From contig JARVCM010000008.1 in NCBI GenBank assembly GCA_029976705.1, positions 1 to 63,649 on the forward strand: 63,649 nucleotides of DNA, in the 5' to 3' direction. Position 1 is the stretch's first letter, and every line of letters starts with the position of its first letter. The notes under the pieces are model-generated. The model was not told where the DNA came from. It worked only from the letters and a program-made list of their open reading frames with translations, and made no database searches. Below are positions 49,338-63,649 of the stretch, piece by piece. Source of the stretch: Mollicutes bacterium. GTDB lineage: Bacteria; Bacillota_I; Bacilli_A; Mycoplasmatales; MT37. A program made the translations under genes and the position numbers.

Positions 49338-51758
49338 TTAATATTTAATTTTTGTTATTTCTGTTTTTTTATAAATGATGATTGTTGAAAAAATAAATAA
49401 AATTATAAATAAAAAAATACTCAAACCGATAAATGTTCAATTTTTAGTTTCTTTATTTTTTTCTCATTGTTTTGTAAATTGATCTAATTTTTGTGTTTTT
49501 TCTGTTTTATTGACAATTGAAGATAATTTTCTTAATTCTTCTTTATTTTTACTTGATAAATTTTCAAAACTAATATTTTTTTCGTTTCAATTTTTTACTT
49601 TTAATAATGATTTGAACAAAAAGATTTTTTCATCAATTTTGATGGTATTTTTTTTAAACTTTTTTAAGGTATTTAAAAAACTATTTTTTTTCTTAAAATT
49701 TTCCAACAAAAGATTAAAACGGCTTTTTTCAATTTTTAACAACGCTTTTTTGATTTCTTGATAATTAATTTTGTCTTTAAAGAAAGCAAAAATTTGTTTT
49801 TTTACATAAACATTTGCTTCATTAATAAAATTTGATTTTTTGAAATCAAAAGTTTTTAAGGCAAAAATATTATAAATTTTTTGATTAATTATAATCTTCT
49901 TTAATTTCAAATTGATCATTTTTTTTAAAACTAGAGATTTTTGGTCGTTGTTTTTTGATTCGTTTAATAAAAGATGAATTTTTTCCTTCACTGACTCTTG
50001 GATTGCTTTTTGAATTTGTATAAATTGAATTTTATTTTTAATAAGAGTTCAAATTTGTGAATTTGTTTCAGGGTTAATTATTTCAAAAAAAACGTTGTTT
50101 TTTTTGAAATCAAAAGTTTTTAAGGCAAAAATATTATAAATTTTATTCTTTATTTTAATTTGTGAAATATCAAAAATGTTTGCCAAATCTCAATTTAATT
50201 CTTTTTTTTGCAAAAATTGATTAATTCAGAATTCATTCATTATTTTATTAGCGCTAATAATTGTACTTTGATTTTGATAATTTTGAAAAAATTCTTCAAT
50301 TTTTTGAGCGTTAATTTTATTATCAATCAACGTTTTTATTTCTTGATAAACATTTTCATTTTCATCAGTAAAAAAAAAGATTTCTTTCCCAAAATCAAAA
50401 GTTTTTAATGTTTGAATTTTGTAATATTTTTCATTGAGAAAAATATTATTACCAGCGAAACTTTTGATTTTTTTTATAACCTTTAATGACAATGAGACAA
50501 TAAATTTTTTTGCTGTTTCAAAAGCTAAAACAGCCTCATTAATTTGATTAATTTTGACATTTTTTTCACCTAAAGCAAATAATTCTTTTGTTGGTTCTCA
50601 ACCATTATTGCGTTTGAACGCTATAAAAGAAGTTTGAGAAAAGTTAAAATTTATATTTTTTAAATGTTGAAACGAATAATCTTGATTTTCAATTTTCAAT
50701 TTGATTAATTTCAAATCATTAATTTTTGCTATCAATTTCAATCCTTCAGGACTCATAAGGGTATGCATTATTTTTTCTGATCTTTCGTTAAAGATAATGA
50801 TGTTTTCTAACTCATTGTTTGGAATTTTTTGATCGATAAGTATATTCACGAAATCAATCATTCAATAAACTGCATAATGACGATCTCCCATTTCGTCTCG
50901 TGCATCTCGACTTTTAAAAAAAGGAATAATTCAGTCTGCCATTTCTTGATATGTTTTTTTGTTTCTTCACATATCGGGGTATTTTATTGTTTGAAATTCA
51001 ATTCGAATTTGCATTTTTGTTTTTGGAAATAAAAATAGAAGACCTTCTTCTTTGTTTTCTTCGTTTTTTGCTAATTTGAATCAAATGTTGTTTTTTTTTA
51101 ACGTTTGAAAAGTGCTGTTTTGCTTTTTTTTCTTTACAAATATTGCTTTTTCAATTTGAGGAATAGTGATATCATCTTTTGCCAAAGCTTTAAGTTGATC
51201 TGATCGTCTTTTATGATCAATAGCGCGAAATGTTGTTCCTAAATTTCTGATACTGTAAATTTTGCCTTTAATTTCAAGATTACGAATAAAGTTGTTATTT
51301 ATTTCGTCTACGATTGTATTGTCTTTATAAAATTCTTTTTCTAATTTTGTTTTTTTATCTCAAACGATTGCTTTTTCTAAATCAGTAGTTATCAAATCAT
51401 CTTTAATTAAAGCGCTAATTTGTTCGTTGCGTTTTTTTCTGTCTTTTAAGTCTGTTTTTCATAATGAATCTACGTTGTAATATTTATTATTAATCCCAAG
51501 TATGAGAATATTATTCTTTTTTATTTCATCAAGTGTTGTTGCTTTTTTAAAAAAAAGTCTGTTATAAAAATTATTTATTTCAGATTTACTTGAATCTTGT
51601 AAATTTTGTTGAATTGTAAATCGTTTTGTATTGGTTTTGTTTGTTTTATTAATTAAAATTTTTTCTGGTTTTGATATGAAAAAAAGAACCAAAGATAACG
51701 ATATAATCAAGGAAGTTAATCATAAAACAGAATAAAGGTGTTTGTTACTTTTTGTCAT
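49338..51758 (-). CDS. 806-aa repeat protein with N- and C-terminal TM segments (unknown function)
   Basis: Single frame joining ORFs 51459, 50598, 50226 and 49587; N-TM VLWLTSLIISLSLVLFFI, C-TM WTFIGLSIFLFIILFIFSTIIIY; recurrent xxKxYxIxxLKTFDF... units. Confidence 0.75.
49836..49880. repeat. 45-bp direct repeat, copy 1 (inside repeat-protein gene)
   Basis: TTTTTTGAAATCAAAAGTTTTTAAGGCAAAAATATTATAAATTTT, identical to 50100..50144, offset 264 bp = 88 codons. Confidence 0.9.
50100..50144. repeat. 45-bp direct repeat, copy 2
   Basis: Identical to 49836..49880. Confidence 0.9.
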
Positions 51759-51813
51759 TTTTAAACTCCTTGATTTGTATTAAATCTGTTGTTTTTGTTT
51801 TTTTGTTTAAAAT

Positions 51814-52095
51814 TTAAATGTTTTTTCTCAGTTTGAATCGTGGCATTTTGCATTTTTTCAAATCTTTTATAGTCTTTTGAACATTTTTTTTTAACTTCTT
51901 GTTAAAAGGTTTCTTTTTTGTTGCAACTACTTTTTGTTGTAAAACTATTTTATTTTGTTTTGTCAAATTTATTTTTTGTGTATCGTTGATGTTTAAAAAT
52001 CATCCTAAACCAAATAAATAAATATGAATAAATAAAATAAAACCAAACAAAAAGACAAAAGAAGTCAATTTAAAAGAGCGAATAAAATTTTTCAT
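51814..52095 (-). CDS. Small basic single-TM hypothetical protein
   Basis: 93 aa MKNFIRSFKLTSFVFLFGFILFIHIYLFGLGWFLNINDTQKI...KKKPFNKKLKKNVQKTIKDLKKCKMPRFKLRKNI. Confidence 0.6.
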
Positions 52096-52228
52096 TATTT
52101 AAAATTCAGAATTAATTTTATAGAAAATTCTATAACCATTAAACTTGGTTCCTTTTTTATCTTATTTTTGTCTTTTTGTCAAGGTTAAAAATTAATTTAT
52201 TTTCAACTACTTGAAAAACAAAACCATT

Positions 52229-54361
52229 TTATTTTTTGTTAGTTTTAATTAATATTTTTTTTTGTAAATGCAAAATAATATCGCCGTTTAATCAAGTTGT
52301 TCAAATTTGACATTTGTGTCTTGTTAATTTTTGTCAAGTTTTTGATGACATTTTGCGCCCAGAAACAAGACAGTGTTGTGGTTTTGTTGTTTTAAGAAAC
52401 ATTTCGTGAGAAGAAGTTGTTGAGCCGTGATGAGCAATTTGTAAAATATTAATTTTGGGAATTTTATGATTTTGTAAAAGGATTTTTTCACCTTTTTTTT
52501 CTAAATCAAACGGAAACAAAAAATGATAACCGTTAATTGTTGTTTGTAAAACTAAGCTACGATTGTTTTCTTTGCTCATTTGTTGATAATATGGATATGC
52601 CAAATTGTTGATAAAAATTTCTTTAACGCGATATTTTGGTTTTTGAATTTGATTGGTGTAAATTTTTGTAATTGGAAAAGTATTGAGAATTTTAGACATA
52701 TTATTGTGATGATCAACATCTTTGTGCGATAAAAAAATAGCATCCAAATGATGAATGTTGTGTTTTTGTAAATGTTTTGTAATTTTATTGCCTCAATTGA
52801 TTTTTTGTCTTCCTCATCCCGCATCAAAAAGAATGGTCGTTGTTTTGTTAGGGTTGTGTAATAACATTGCCAAACCATGACCGACGTTGATCATGTGTAA
52901 GTGATAATTTTTATCACGTGGTTTCAAAATTACGATGAAAATCAAACTTAAAGCCCAAGTACTTAAAAGAAAAATCTCTTTACCGCGCCCAAACCGCAGA
53001 TATAGTCCATACATACAAATAAACATTCCATAATAAATCATTAAAAAAAGAGGATCAGTCATAGAAAACGGCAAAATTAAATTACTTTTTTCACTCCATT
53101 TAATTACAATCAATAAAATGTGAAAGATTCATTTTCATCCTACAACCAGGTAAGGAATTCAAACAGTCAAAAAAAACACCGGATACAAAAACCCAATTAA
53201 AAACGTAAAACCAAGATTATACAAAGGACTAAAAATCGGAATATGATAATTAAATTGCACAATAATTGGTAAAATTACGATCGTGATTAATAAATTTTTA
53301 AACAAAATTTCACGAAAGCGTTTTTTTCAAGATGATTTTGCTGTTTCGTTTTTATCAAACAGAAATCAACTGGCGCAAAAACTCAATTGAAAACTTGTTT
53401 TTCAAAACATAAGAGGGTTTCATACCATAAAAAGCAATGCTATGAAAGCGATTTGTTCCTTGGGGTTTCTGGATGGTTGTTTTAATTTAGAATTGATTCA
53501 AAATAAAACTAGTAAAAATAAGCTTTTTAGAGCGCTAATTTTTCAATTAGTTAAATAAACCAGAAAGAAACAACTTCCTAAACCAATTATTTGCAAAAGG
53601 TTTTTTAAATAATTTTTTTTGCTTTTTTGTGCCCATCAAAATCAAAATTTAGTTCAAATCAGTAAATGAAAACCACTAATTACAAAAAGATGCAAGATTC
53701 CTAAACGTGTAATTTGTTGTTTGATTGGAATAAAATCGGTTGTGGTTTGTTGAAACAGTAAAAATTGAATCCAACTTCATTCTTTGGATTGATAAAGATT
53801 TTTTAAATAATTTTTGATTTTATTAAATAATTGTGTGCCATAAGTAATTTTAATTGAGCATTGTTTAGTAATAATTTGTGTTTGTTGTATAATTTGTTCT
53901 GTTTTTCATAATCATTTTTGTAATTGTGGGTTATCAATTGTTTTTGTTTTGCCACAAAATTCCAATTGATCATAAACATCTAATGATAATTTCTGGGAAC
54001 GATATTGCTCATAATAGAATTTGTTGATATATATTTTTTTGCCAAATTGATTTTTTGCCAAATAAAAATTGGTGAATTTGTGAGTAATGGTTGCAATAAT
54101 TTTTTGTGGTTTGGTTTTTTGAAGTAATGTTGGTGGTTGATAAAAGATAAAAAAATGACCAAGAATTAATCCACTAATTGTGAACACAAAAACGCCCTTT
54201 AACACTGTAACGGATTGAAAAATTTTTTTGTAAAAACACAGAGTAAATAAACCCAACAAAATCCATATTCATCATATGGCATCTTGTCAAGGAAACAGTG
54301 TGATAATGGCAATATTAACAAGTAGAGTTCAAGTTAAGAGTCAGTTCATTCAAAGTTTCAC
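52229..54361 (-). CDS. comEC: ComEC/Rec2-family DNA-uptake protein with metallo-beta-lactamase domain
   Basis: One 710-aa frame (53114-53911 checked codon by codon, no TAA/TAG); hydrophobic N-terminus; MBL 'HMINVGHGLAMLLHN...ILFDAGWG', 'DAIFLSHKDVDHHNN', 'ILQIAHHGSTTSSHEMFL'. Start GTG 54361 or ATG 54349. Confidence 0.85.
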
Positions 54362-54975
54362 GTGCTATTTTTCAATTTAATAGCAATAATTTTACTTTGT
54401 TGATTGGTAAAGTTTTCTTGTAAAAAATTATTGATTTGTTTTCATGAAATTTGTGGATTTTGAATGAAATGTAAAAGTTGAGTAATTAGTGATTGCTTGG
54501 TTTTTAAATTTTGAACACTAATGTTTAATTTTTTCAGAAAAATTAAATTAAATTTTACTCTTTGTCTTCGTTCTTTGTTGATTTCTTTTACAACAAAAGG
54601 AATGATATTTTTCTTTTGCACAGTTTTTTGTAAAATTTTTGATTTAATATGATAATATTTTTTTCATTTTGGCCAAAAAATATTTAAATAATTTGCAATG
54701 TTTCAACGAGAATAAGGTAATAAATTTTGTTTTTGTTCAATAACTTGATCAGGAAAATATTGTTCTTTTTCTTGAATTACAGCTTTTTCTGAATTACGAA
54801 AGGTAAAAAGATATTCATTTTGAGAGTTTTTCTTTTTATTCTTTCATTTTTGATAAGTTTGACGATGAAGGTTTGTTTGCTGCTGTTGTTGATATTTTTG
54901 TCATAATAATAAGCCCATTAAAACAATGAAAAAAATTAAACAAGCATAGAAAATAATTTTATTTTTTTGTTTCAT
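54334..54975 (-). CDS. Membrane-anchored hypothetical protein upstream of comEC
   Basis: 213 aa, N-terminal TM MKQKNKIIFYACLIFFIVLMGLLLWQ, Lys/Gln-rich; overlaps comEC start. Confidence 0.65.
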
Positions 54976-55282
54976 TACTGAGAAGATTTTAATTTTGATT
55001 TTTTTGTGGTTGTCTGATAATTCTTTTGTTGAAGTAAAAATTTTTTTATAAATTCAAAAAAATGTTGATTTAAAAATGAAATTAATCTTTTTTTCTTAAA
55101 TTTATCTATTTTTTTTATTGAAAATAAGATAAAATTCTACCTACGAGTTTACTATTTTTTAATAGTATTCTTGGAAGTGAATGTAATTGAATACTTTCAG
55201 TTGCTTTTTGAAAATTGAGCATGACAGCACACCAAAATTATTTTGCGGTGGTTATATTCTTGAATAAGTTGGATTAAATTTA

Positions 55283-56820
<1,538 letters not shown>

Positions 56821-56939
56821 TTTTTTATTAATTAAGGGTTTAAATGTTGTCATGCTTCGTTTATAATAAGCGATTTTTTAAAGTATCAAAAGTTGGTTTT
56901 TGAAAAGATTCAATAGTTGGTTAATTTGCAAGAAAATAA

Positions 56940-59836
<2,897 letters not shown>

Positions 59837-59933
59837 TTTTTTATTTTGCATATTAGCATTAACAACGATTGAATCTTTTTAAAAACCACCTTTGCATTTA
59901 TTTTTTCCTTATTTTAGGGATTTACTCCACCCT

Positions 59934-60043
59934 TTTGGTGTTGATGGCAAGTTGGATCCACCTCTTTTCCATTCCGAACAGAGAAGTTAAGCAACTTTAC
60001 GGCGAAAATACTGGGTTTCCGGGAACATAGCGAGATGCCAAAA
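59934..60043 (+). rRNA. rrf: 5S ribosomal RNA
   Basis: TTTGGTGTTGATGGC...CCATTCCGAACAGAGAAGTTAAGC...GGGAACATAGCGAGATGCCAAA. Confidence 0.93.
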
Positions 60044-60212
60044 AGAGTTATTTAAACATAAATTTCATAAAGGGTTTAATATGAATTTTTCAAAAACATC
60101 AATGATATAAATTATTTCTATATTTAACATTTAGGAATCTTTAATATGCAGCAACTCACCCTCCCTTTTCTCAACAAAGAGGAAGGTTGTTGTATAAAGA
60201 TAATTTTTTTTA

Positions 60213-60779
60213 ATGAACCAAGTTCATATGAATGCTAAAGTGGTCAGAGATTTTAAACGATAATTTTTTTTTAGTTTCTTTTATTTAAAACAACTTTTAT
60301 CTAAAGCAAAAGTACTTTTTAATGAATTAAAACGAGAAGCATATAATACAACGATCAAAAATTTTCAAAGTTTGATTTTAGATGAAATTAGGTTTGATAA
60401 TGAAATTTTTGACATTAGTGAGTTAAAGACGATTCAACTTTCTATTAATACTCATTTTGACATTCTTTCAAATAAATTTAAATTGTTTTTTCAAAAATTA
60501 GTAAATAATAATATTAATTTTGATCTTTTTCAATCATTAATTCAAGTGCAAAAAAATATCAATGAAATTAATCTAATGATGAATAAAAATTTAATGATTC
60601 AAAGTGAGGATAAAGCAACGAAACCCCATAAATTAGTTCAATTAAAAGAAAATAATTTAATGCTTAAAAATCTCTCTCTTTTTAAAAAATTATTTAAAAT
60701 GAATTGAAAAGACATCTCAAGCATTGATTTTAATAAATTATCTAAATTTCGCACAAAAAAAGCTCTTTCACTTACGTAA
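60213..60779 (+). pseudogene. Interrupted ORF (in-frame TAA at 60261-60263) encoding a helical hypothetical protein
   Basis: ATG 60213 frame MNQVHMNAKVVRDFKR*FFFSFFYLKQLLSKAKSTFNELKREAYNTTIKNFQSLILDEIRFDNE... same frame as listed ORF 60372..60707, ending TAA 60777. Confidence 0.4.
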
Positions 60780-61227
60780 GGTTTTAAATAAGGTAAATCC
60801 AATCAAAAAGATAAAAAAGATTTCAACCCTAAGTACAAAAATACCATAAAAAAACAATTTTTTATTGAACATAATAAAAATTTTAGTTTTGAGTTTAGTG
60901 ACAACTGTGGTTTGCTTTCTATTTTTAGCGTATCATTTTTATCTTTATTTTCAAACTAAAAAAAAGACATTTTAAGCATTTTTTTTATTCATCACTTTTA
61001 AAATTGACATATCTAGTTGTTAATTAATTTTTAAAACGTTGCTATTCGCACCGAAAAAAGTAAATTAATTTTTTAGATTTGTTGTGTTTATATTAGGATG
61101 GTAATCTTTTTGGGTGATTTCAAGGTATAAATAATTTGTTTTAATGCTAATTTGTCATATTTTTTTGTCTTTAATATTTTTAAAAAAGTTTTAGTAAATC
61201 AAAATTATATGTTAAACTGAAAAAGTT

Positions 61228-61911
61228 ATGCTTTCTTTAAAAAGACAATTGAAAAGTTTAAAAAGTGCAAAAGAATATGTTAATGAATGCGCTGTAAATG
61301 TTATGGATTTTATGACACAAAGTCCCGCAGAAGTAAATAAGTTAATTAATTTTTTAGAAGGTGTTTTAGATTTTTGCAGTAAAGACGAAGATGTAGTTGC
61401 TCAATGTGAAATTAATTTAACTATTATCAAAAAACTTTTGCACTTTTTAAAAGGTGCGGATCCCGATTACGAAGCAAATCGTTACCTTAATTCTGATAAT
61501 AATTTTCATAAAATTGAAGTTGATTTTCGATATATTGAAGAGTGTTATGTAGTTTCTATAGATAAATTAATTGCTGAGCTAAAACAATCAAAAAAATATA
61601 TGCAAAAATGTGATACAGAAATCCAAAAATTTGCAAATAATTCTTCTTTTTCGTTAGAAAAATTAGAAAAATATTTAGCTGATACATTTATTACCTATCA
61701 AAAAGATCAAATGAGATTAAATGAAAATATATCTAACATTGATCTAATAAAAGACTTTTTGATTTTGACACAAACCAAAGGCAAAAAAGAGGTTTTAACA
61801 TGATTAGAACAGAAAGTAAAATTTACCACTTTTGAAGAAACTAATCTTTACTTTGTCAAAGACTTTTATGATAATTTAGACTATGCTTATTATAAAACGC
61901 TTAACTGATAA
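61228..61911 (+). CDS. Coiled-coil-like hypothetical protein
   Basis: 227 aa, ORF 61228..61803 extended through TGA; rich in Lys/Glu/Leu; no recognisable family. Confidence 0.65.
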
Positions 61912-62511
61912 TTAGGTTCGCGTTTTTATTATAAAAGAAATTAACTTTAATTAATTTGTTCAACAATAAGTTTGTTTTCATTATCAAGTGTTTTTTGATC
62001 AAGGTTAAGATCTCATTTCATTTTTTCTTTTATTAAAGTTATTTTTTTTGTAGATTCTTAAGGATGTGATGTAAAACATAAATCTTGATTTTATCCTTTA
62101 AGTTACAAAATTAAATTATTTACTAATTCAAAAGATATAATTTTTAAAGATTTAATCAAATTTTATTATCATCACAAAATAATTTTTTTAAGCGCTTGGT
62201 TTAAAACTTATTTAATTTAATTACTTTGTTAAATTTAATAAGAAATTATATTTTTTTACTGATGAAAGAAATTATTTAAGTGTTTTTTCAAGATGATATA
62301 TTTTTTAATTTCATTGCAAATAATATAATGGTGTAAAACTAATTAGCGTATTTTGAAAATAATTTCAAGTAAATTAGTGTAAACATGAAAATTATCTAAA
62401 TGATTTTTAATAATATCCAAAAAAAAATTCTTAATTATGTTTAAAGTAACGAAAAGCAGTTTTATCATTTTTTTGATTAACCAAAGAATCAAAACCAAAA
62501 AATTTAAATTG

Positions 62512-62949
62512 ATGAAAAAAATTTATTTATTTATTTTTATCCTAAGTATTTTGTTAATAAATCACGGTTTTTTACTTTCTAAAACAACAAAAATAAAAAG
62601 TAAACTTCAAGACCTTGCCGTCTATCAAGAAAGTTTAAATGTTAAAACAACTTCTAGAGAAACGTCCCGAAATTGAGCACAAGCGGCCATTCATCTTGCT
62701 GGGCATGTTTTGTTTGCTCTTATTTATTCAAAAGATTTGAACATTAAAAAAGTATTTATGGATTCTCAAAAAGTTAATTATCCTTTCGGAGATGCTCAGA
62801 TAACGACAAATATCAACCTGGAATACTATATTAATAATTCTGATAATTTTAAAATCATTTATAGAGAATTATTGGAAAGCGTTGGCGGACACGCTGCAGA
62901 AATGTTTTTTTTGAAAAAATGAATACAAATAAAATCAACAAGAAAATAA
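62512..62949 (+). CDS. Secreted or membrane-anchored FtsH peptidase (M41)-like domain protein, predicted inactive
   Basis: Signal/TM MKKIYLFIFILSILLINHGFLL then AAIHLAGHVLFALIYSKDLNIKKVF ... RELLESVGGHAAEMFFLKK, colinear with FtsH AIHEAGHALIGLTISDASKVQKVT ... EHQLIGFLGGRAAEEIIFGK. Frame also allows an ATG at 62437. Confidence 0.6.
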
Positions 62950-63649
62950 ACTAAAAGAAAAAAATATTATTTTGGTGCAAATTATCATTAATTATTTAAA
63001 TAACAAAGAAATCATCTTGAATAAAACCGTAAATAAATTTTTTTACATAGTTTTACTATAGTTAACGTTTAAAAAACACAAATAAACAGTTTATTTGGGA
63101 TTTTTTCAGAAATGTTTAAATTTTTTTAATATTAAATATGAAAATTAACAAAAACAAAAACTGAAAAAAATATCATTATTTGAACGTAAATTGAATATAT
63201 GTGTCGTGTTATAAAACAAGTTAAAGGTGTTGATAGATTTAATTGAAAGTAATTACCGACACTTTTGATTAAATCAATGAATAAGTTTGAGCATTCTTTA
63301 AATGAATTTCAATAATAGGTTATCTGTTTGATTTTATTGTTTGAAAAAACATCAAATAAATTTTTGAAAATAATTTTTATAATTTTAAAAAAATATTGAA
63401 AGAAATTAATAACAAAAAATTATTTAAAATTCTGTTAAGAAAGATTTGATAAATTATAAAATGATTTAAATCAAAAAAAACAAAAATAAAGTAAATTTTG
63501 TGTTTTGGTGAAAGTAATTTTTTTTATTTTGTTAAGATTACGTTTTTTATCAAATTCTGAAAATTAATATTGATTATTTTTGTATTTATATTTATAAAAG
63601 GTTTGTTTGTTAATTAATATCAATTTTTTATCTGAATTACTAAATGAAG

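Noticed and set aside
56821-56939. tRNA genes in the 16S-23S spacer
   Set aside because: No cloverleaf or TTCGA-type T-arm seen in the ~120-bp spacer.
60140-60195. Possible hairpin GCAACTCACCCTCCC...AGGAAGGTTGTTG after 5S as a terminator
   Set aside because: Complementarity is only partial with several mismatches; not strong enough to call.
63140-63260. Short table-4 frames near the right edge (for example MKINKNKNWKKYHYLNVNWIYVSCYKTS)
   Set aside because: Too short, low complexity, no recognisable domain.

Overview
AT-rich mollicute-type chromosomal segment that clearly uses UGA as Trp (translation table 4): almost every housekeeping gene is split in the supplied ORF track at in-frame TGA codons. 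I rejoined ORFs by hand by frame to TAA/TAG stops. Left to right: C-terminal part of a membrane-anchored repeat protein; serS, dnaX, tmk, holB, ftsH, gdpP-like, dnaB/C, a lipoprotein, ung, an ECF S-component, cysS, secE, nusG, rplK, rplA, tRNA-Gln(CTG), tRNA-Arg(TCT), a DUF3196-like gene, tig, yebC, secDF, hisS, aspS, tRNA-Leu(TAG), yneF-like, rpmG, an AI-2E family transporter and alaS. Then two small membrane genes (-) and lepA (-); rplS, pstS, fused pstCA, pstB, phoU, ymdB and lon (+); a RuvC-like resolvase (-); yhaM-like and obg (+); prp, nif3, trmK, a membrane protein, holA, a novel 806-aa repeat protein, a 93-aa membrane protein, comEC and a 213-aa membrane protein (all -); and a 16S-23S-5S rRNA operon (+). 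The last 3.6 kb is gene-poor and accessory-like. The most unusual items are: (i) a small secreted or membrane-anchored protein at 62.5 kb resembling a catalytically dead M41 (FtsH-type) peptidase domain (HExGH to HLAGH); (ii) an 806-aa membrane protein built from at least 6 diverged repeats; (iii) a RuvC-like resolvase with a probable substitution at the catalytic Glu; (iv) a 44-bp perfect palindrome holding the stop codons of two convergent genes; (v) a tRNA-Gln(CUG) in an extremely AT-rich genome; (vi) 23S A2057. No CRISPR array, IS element or prophage was recognised.
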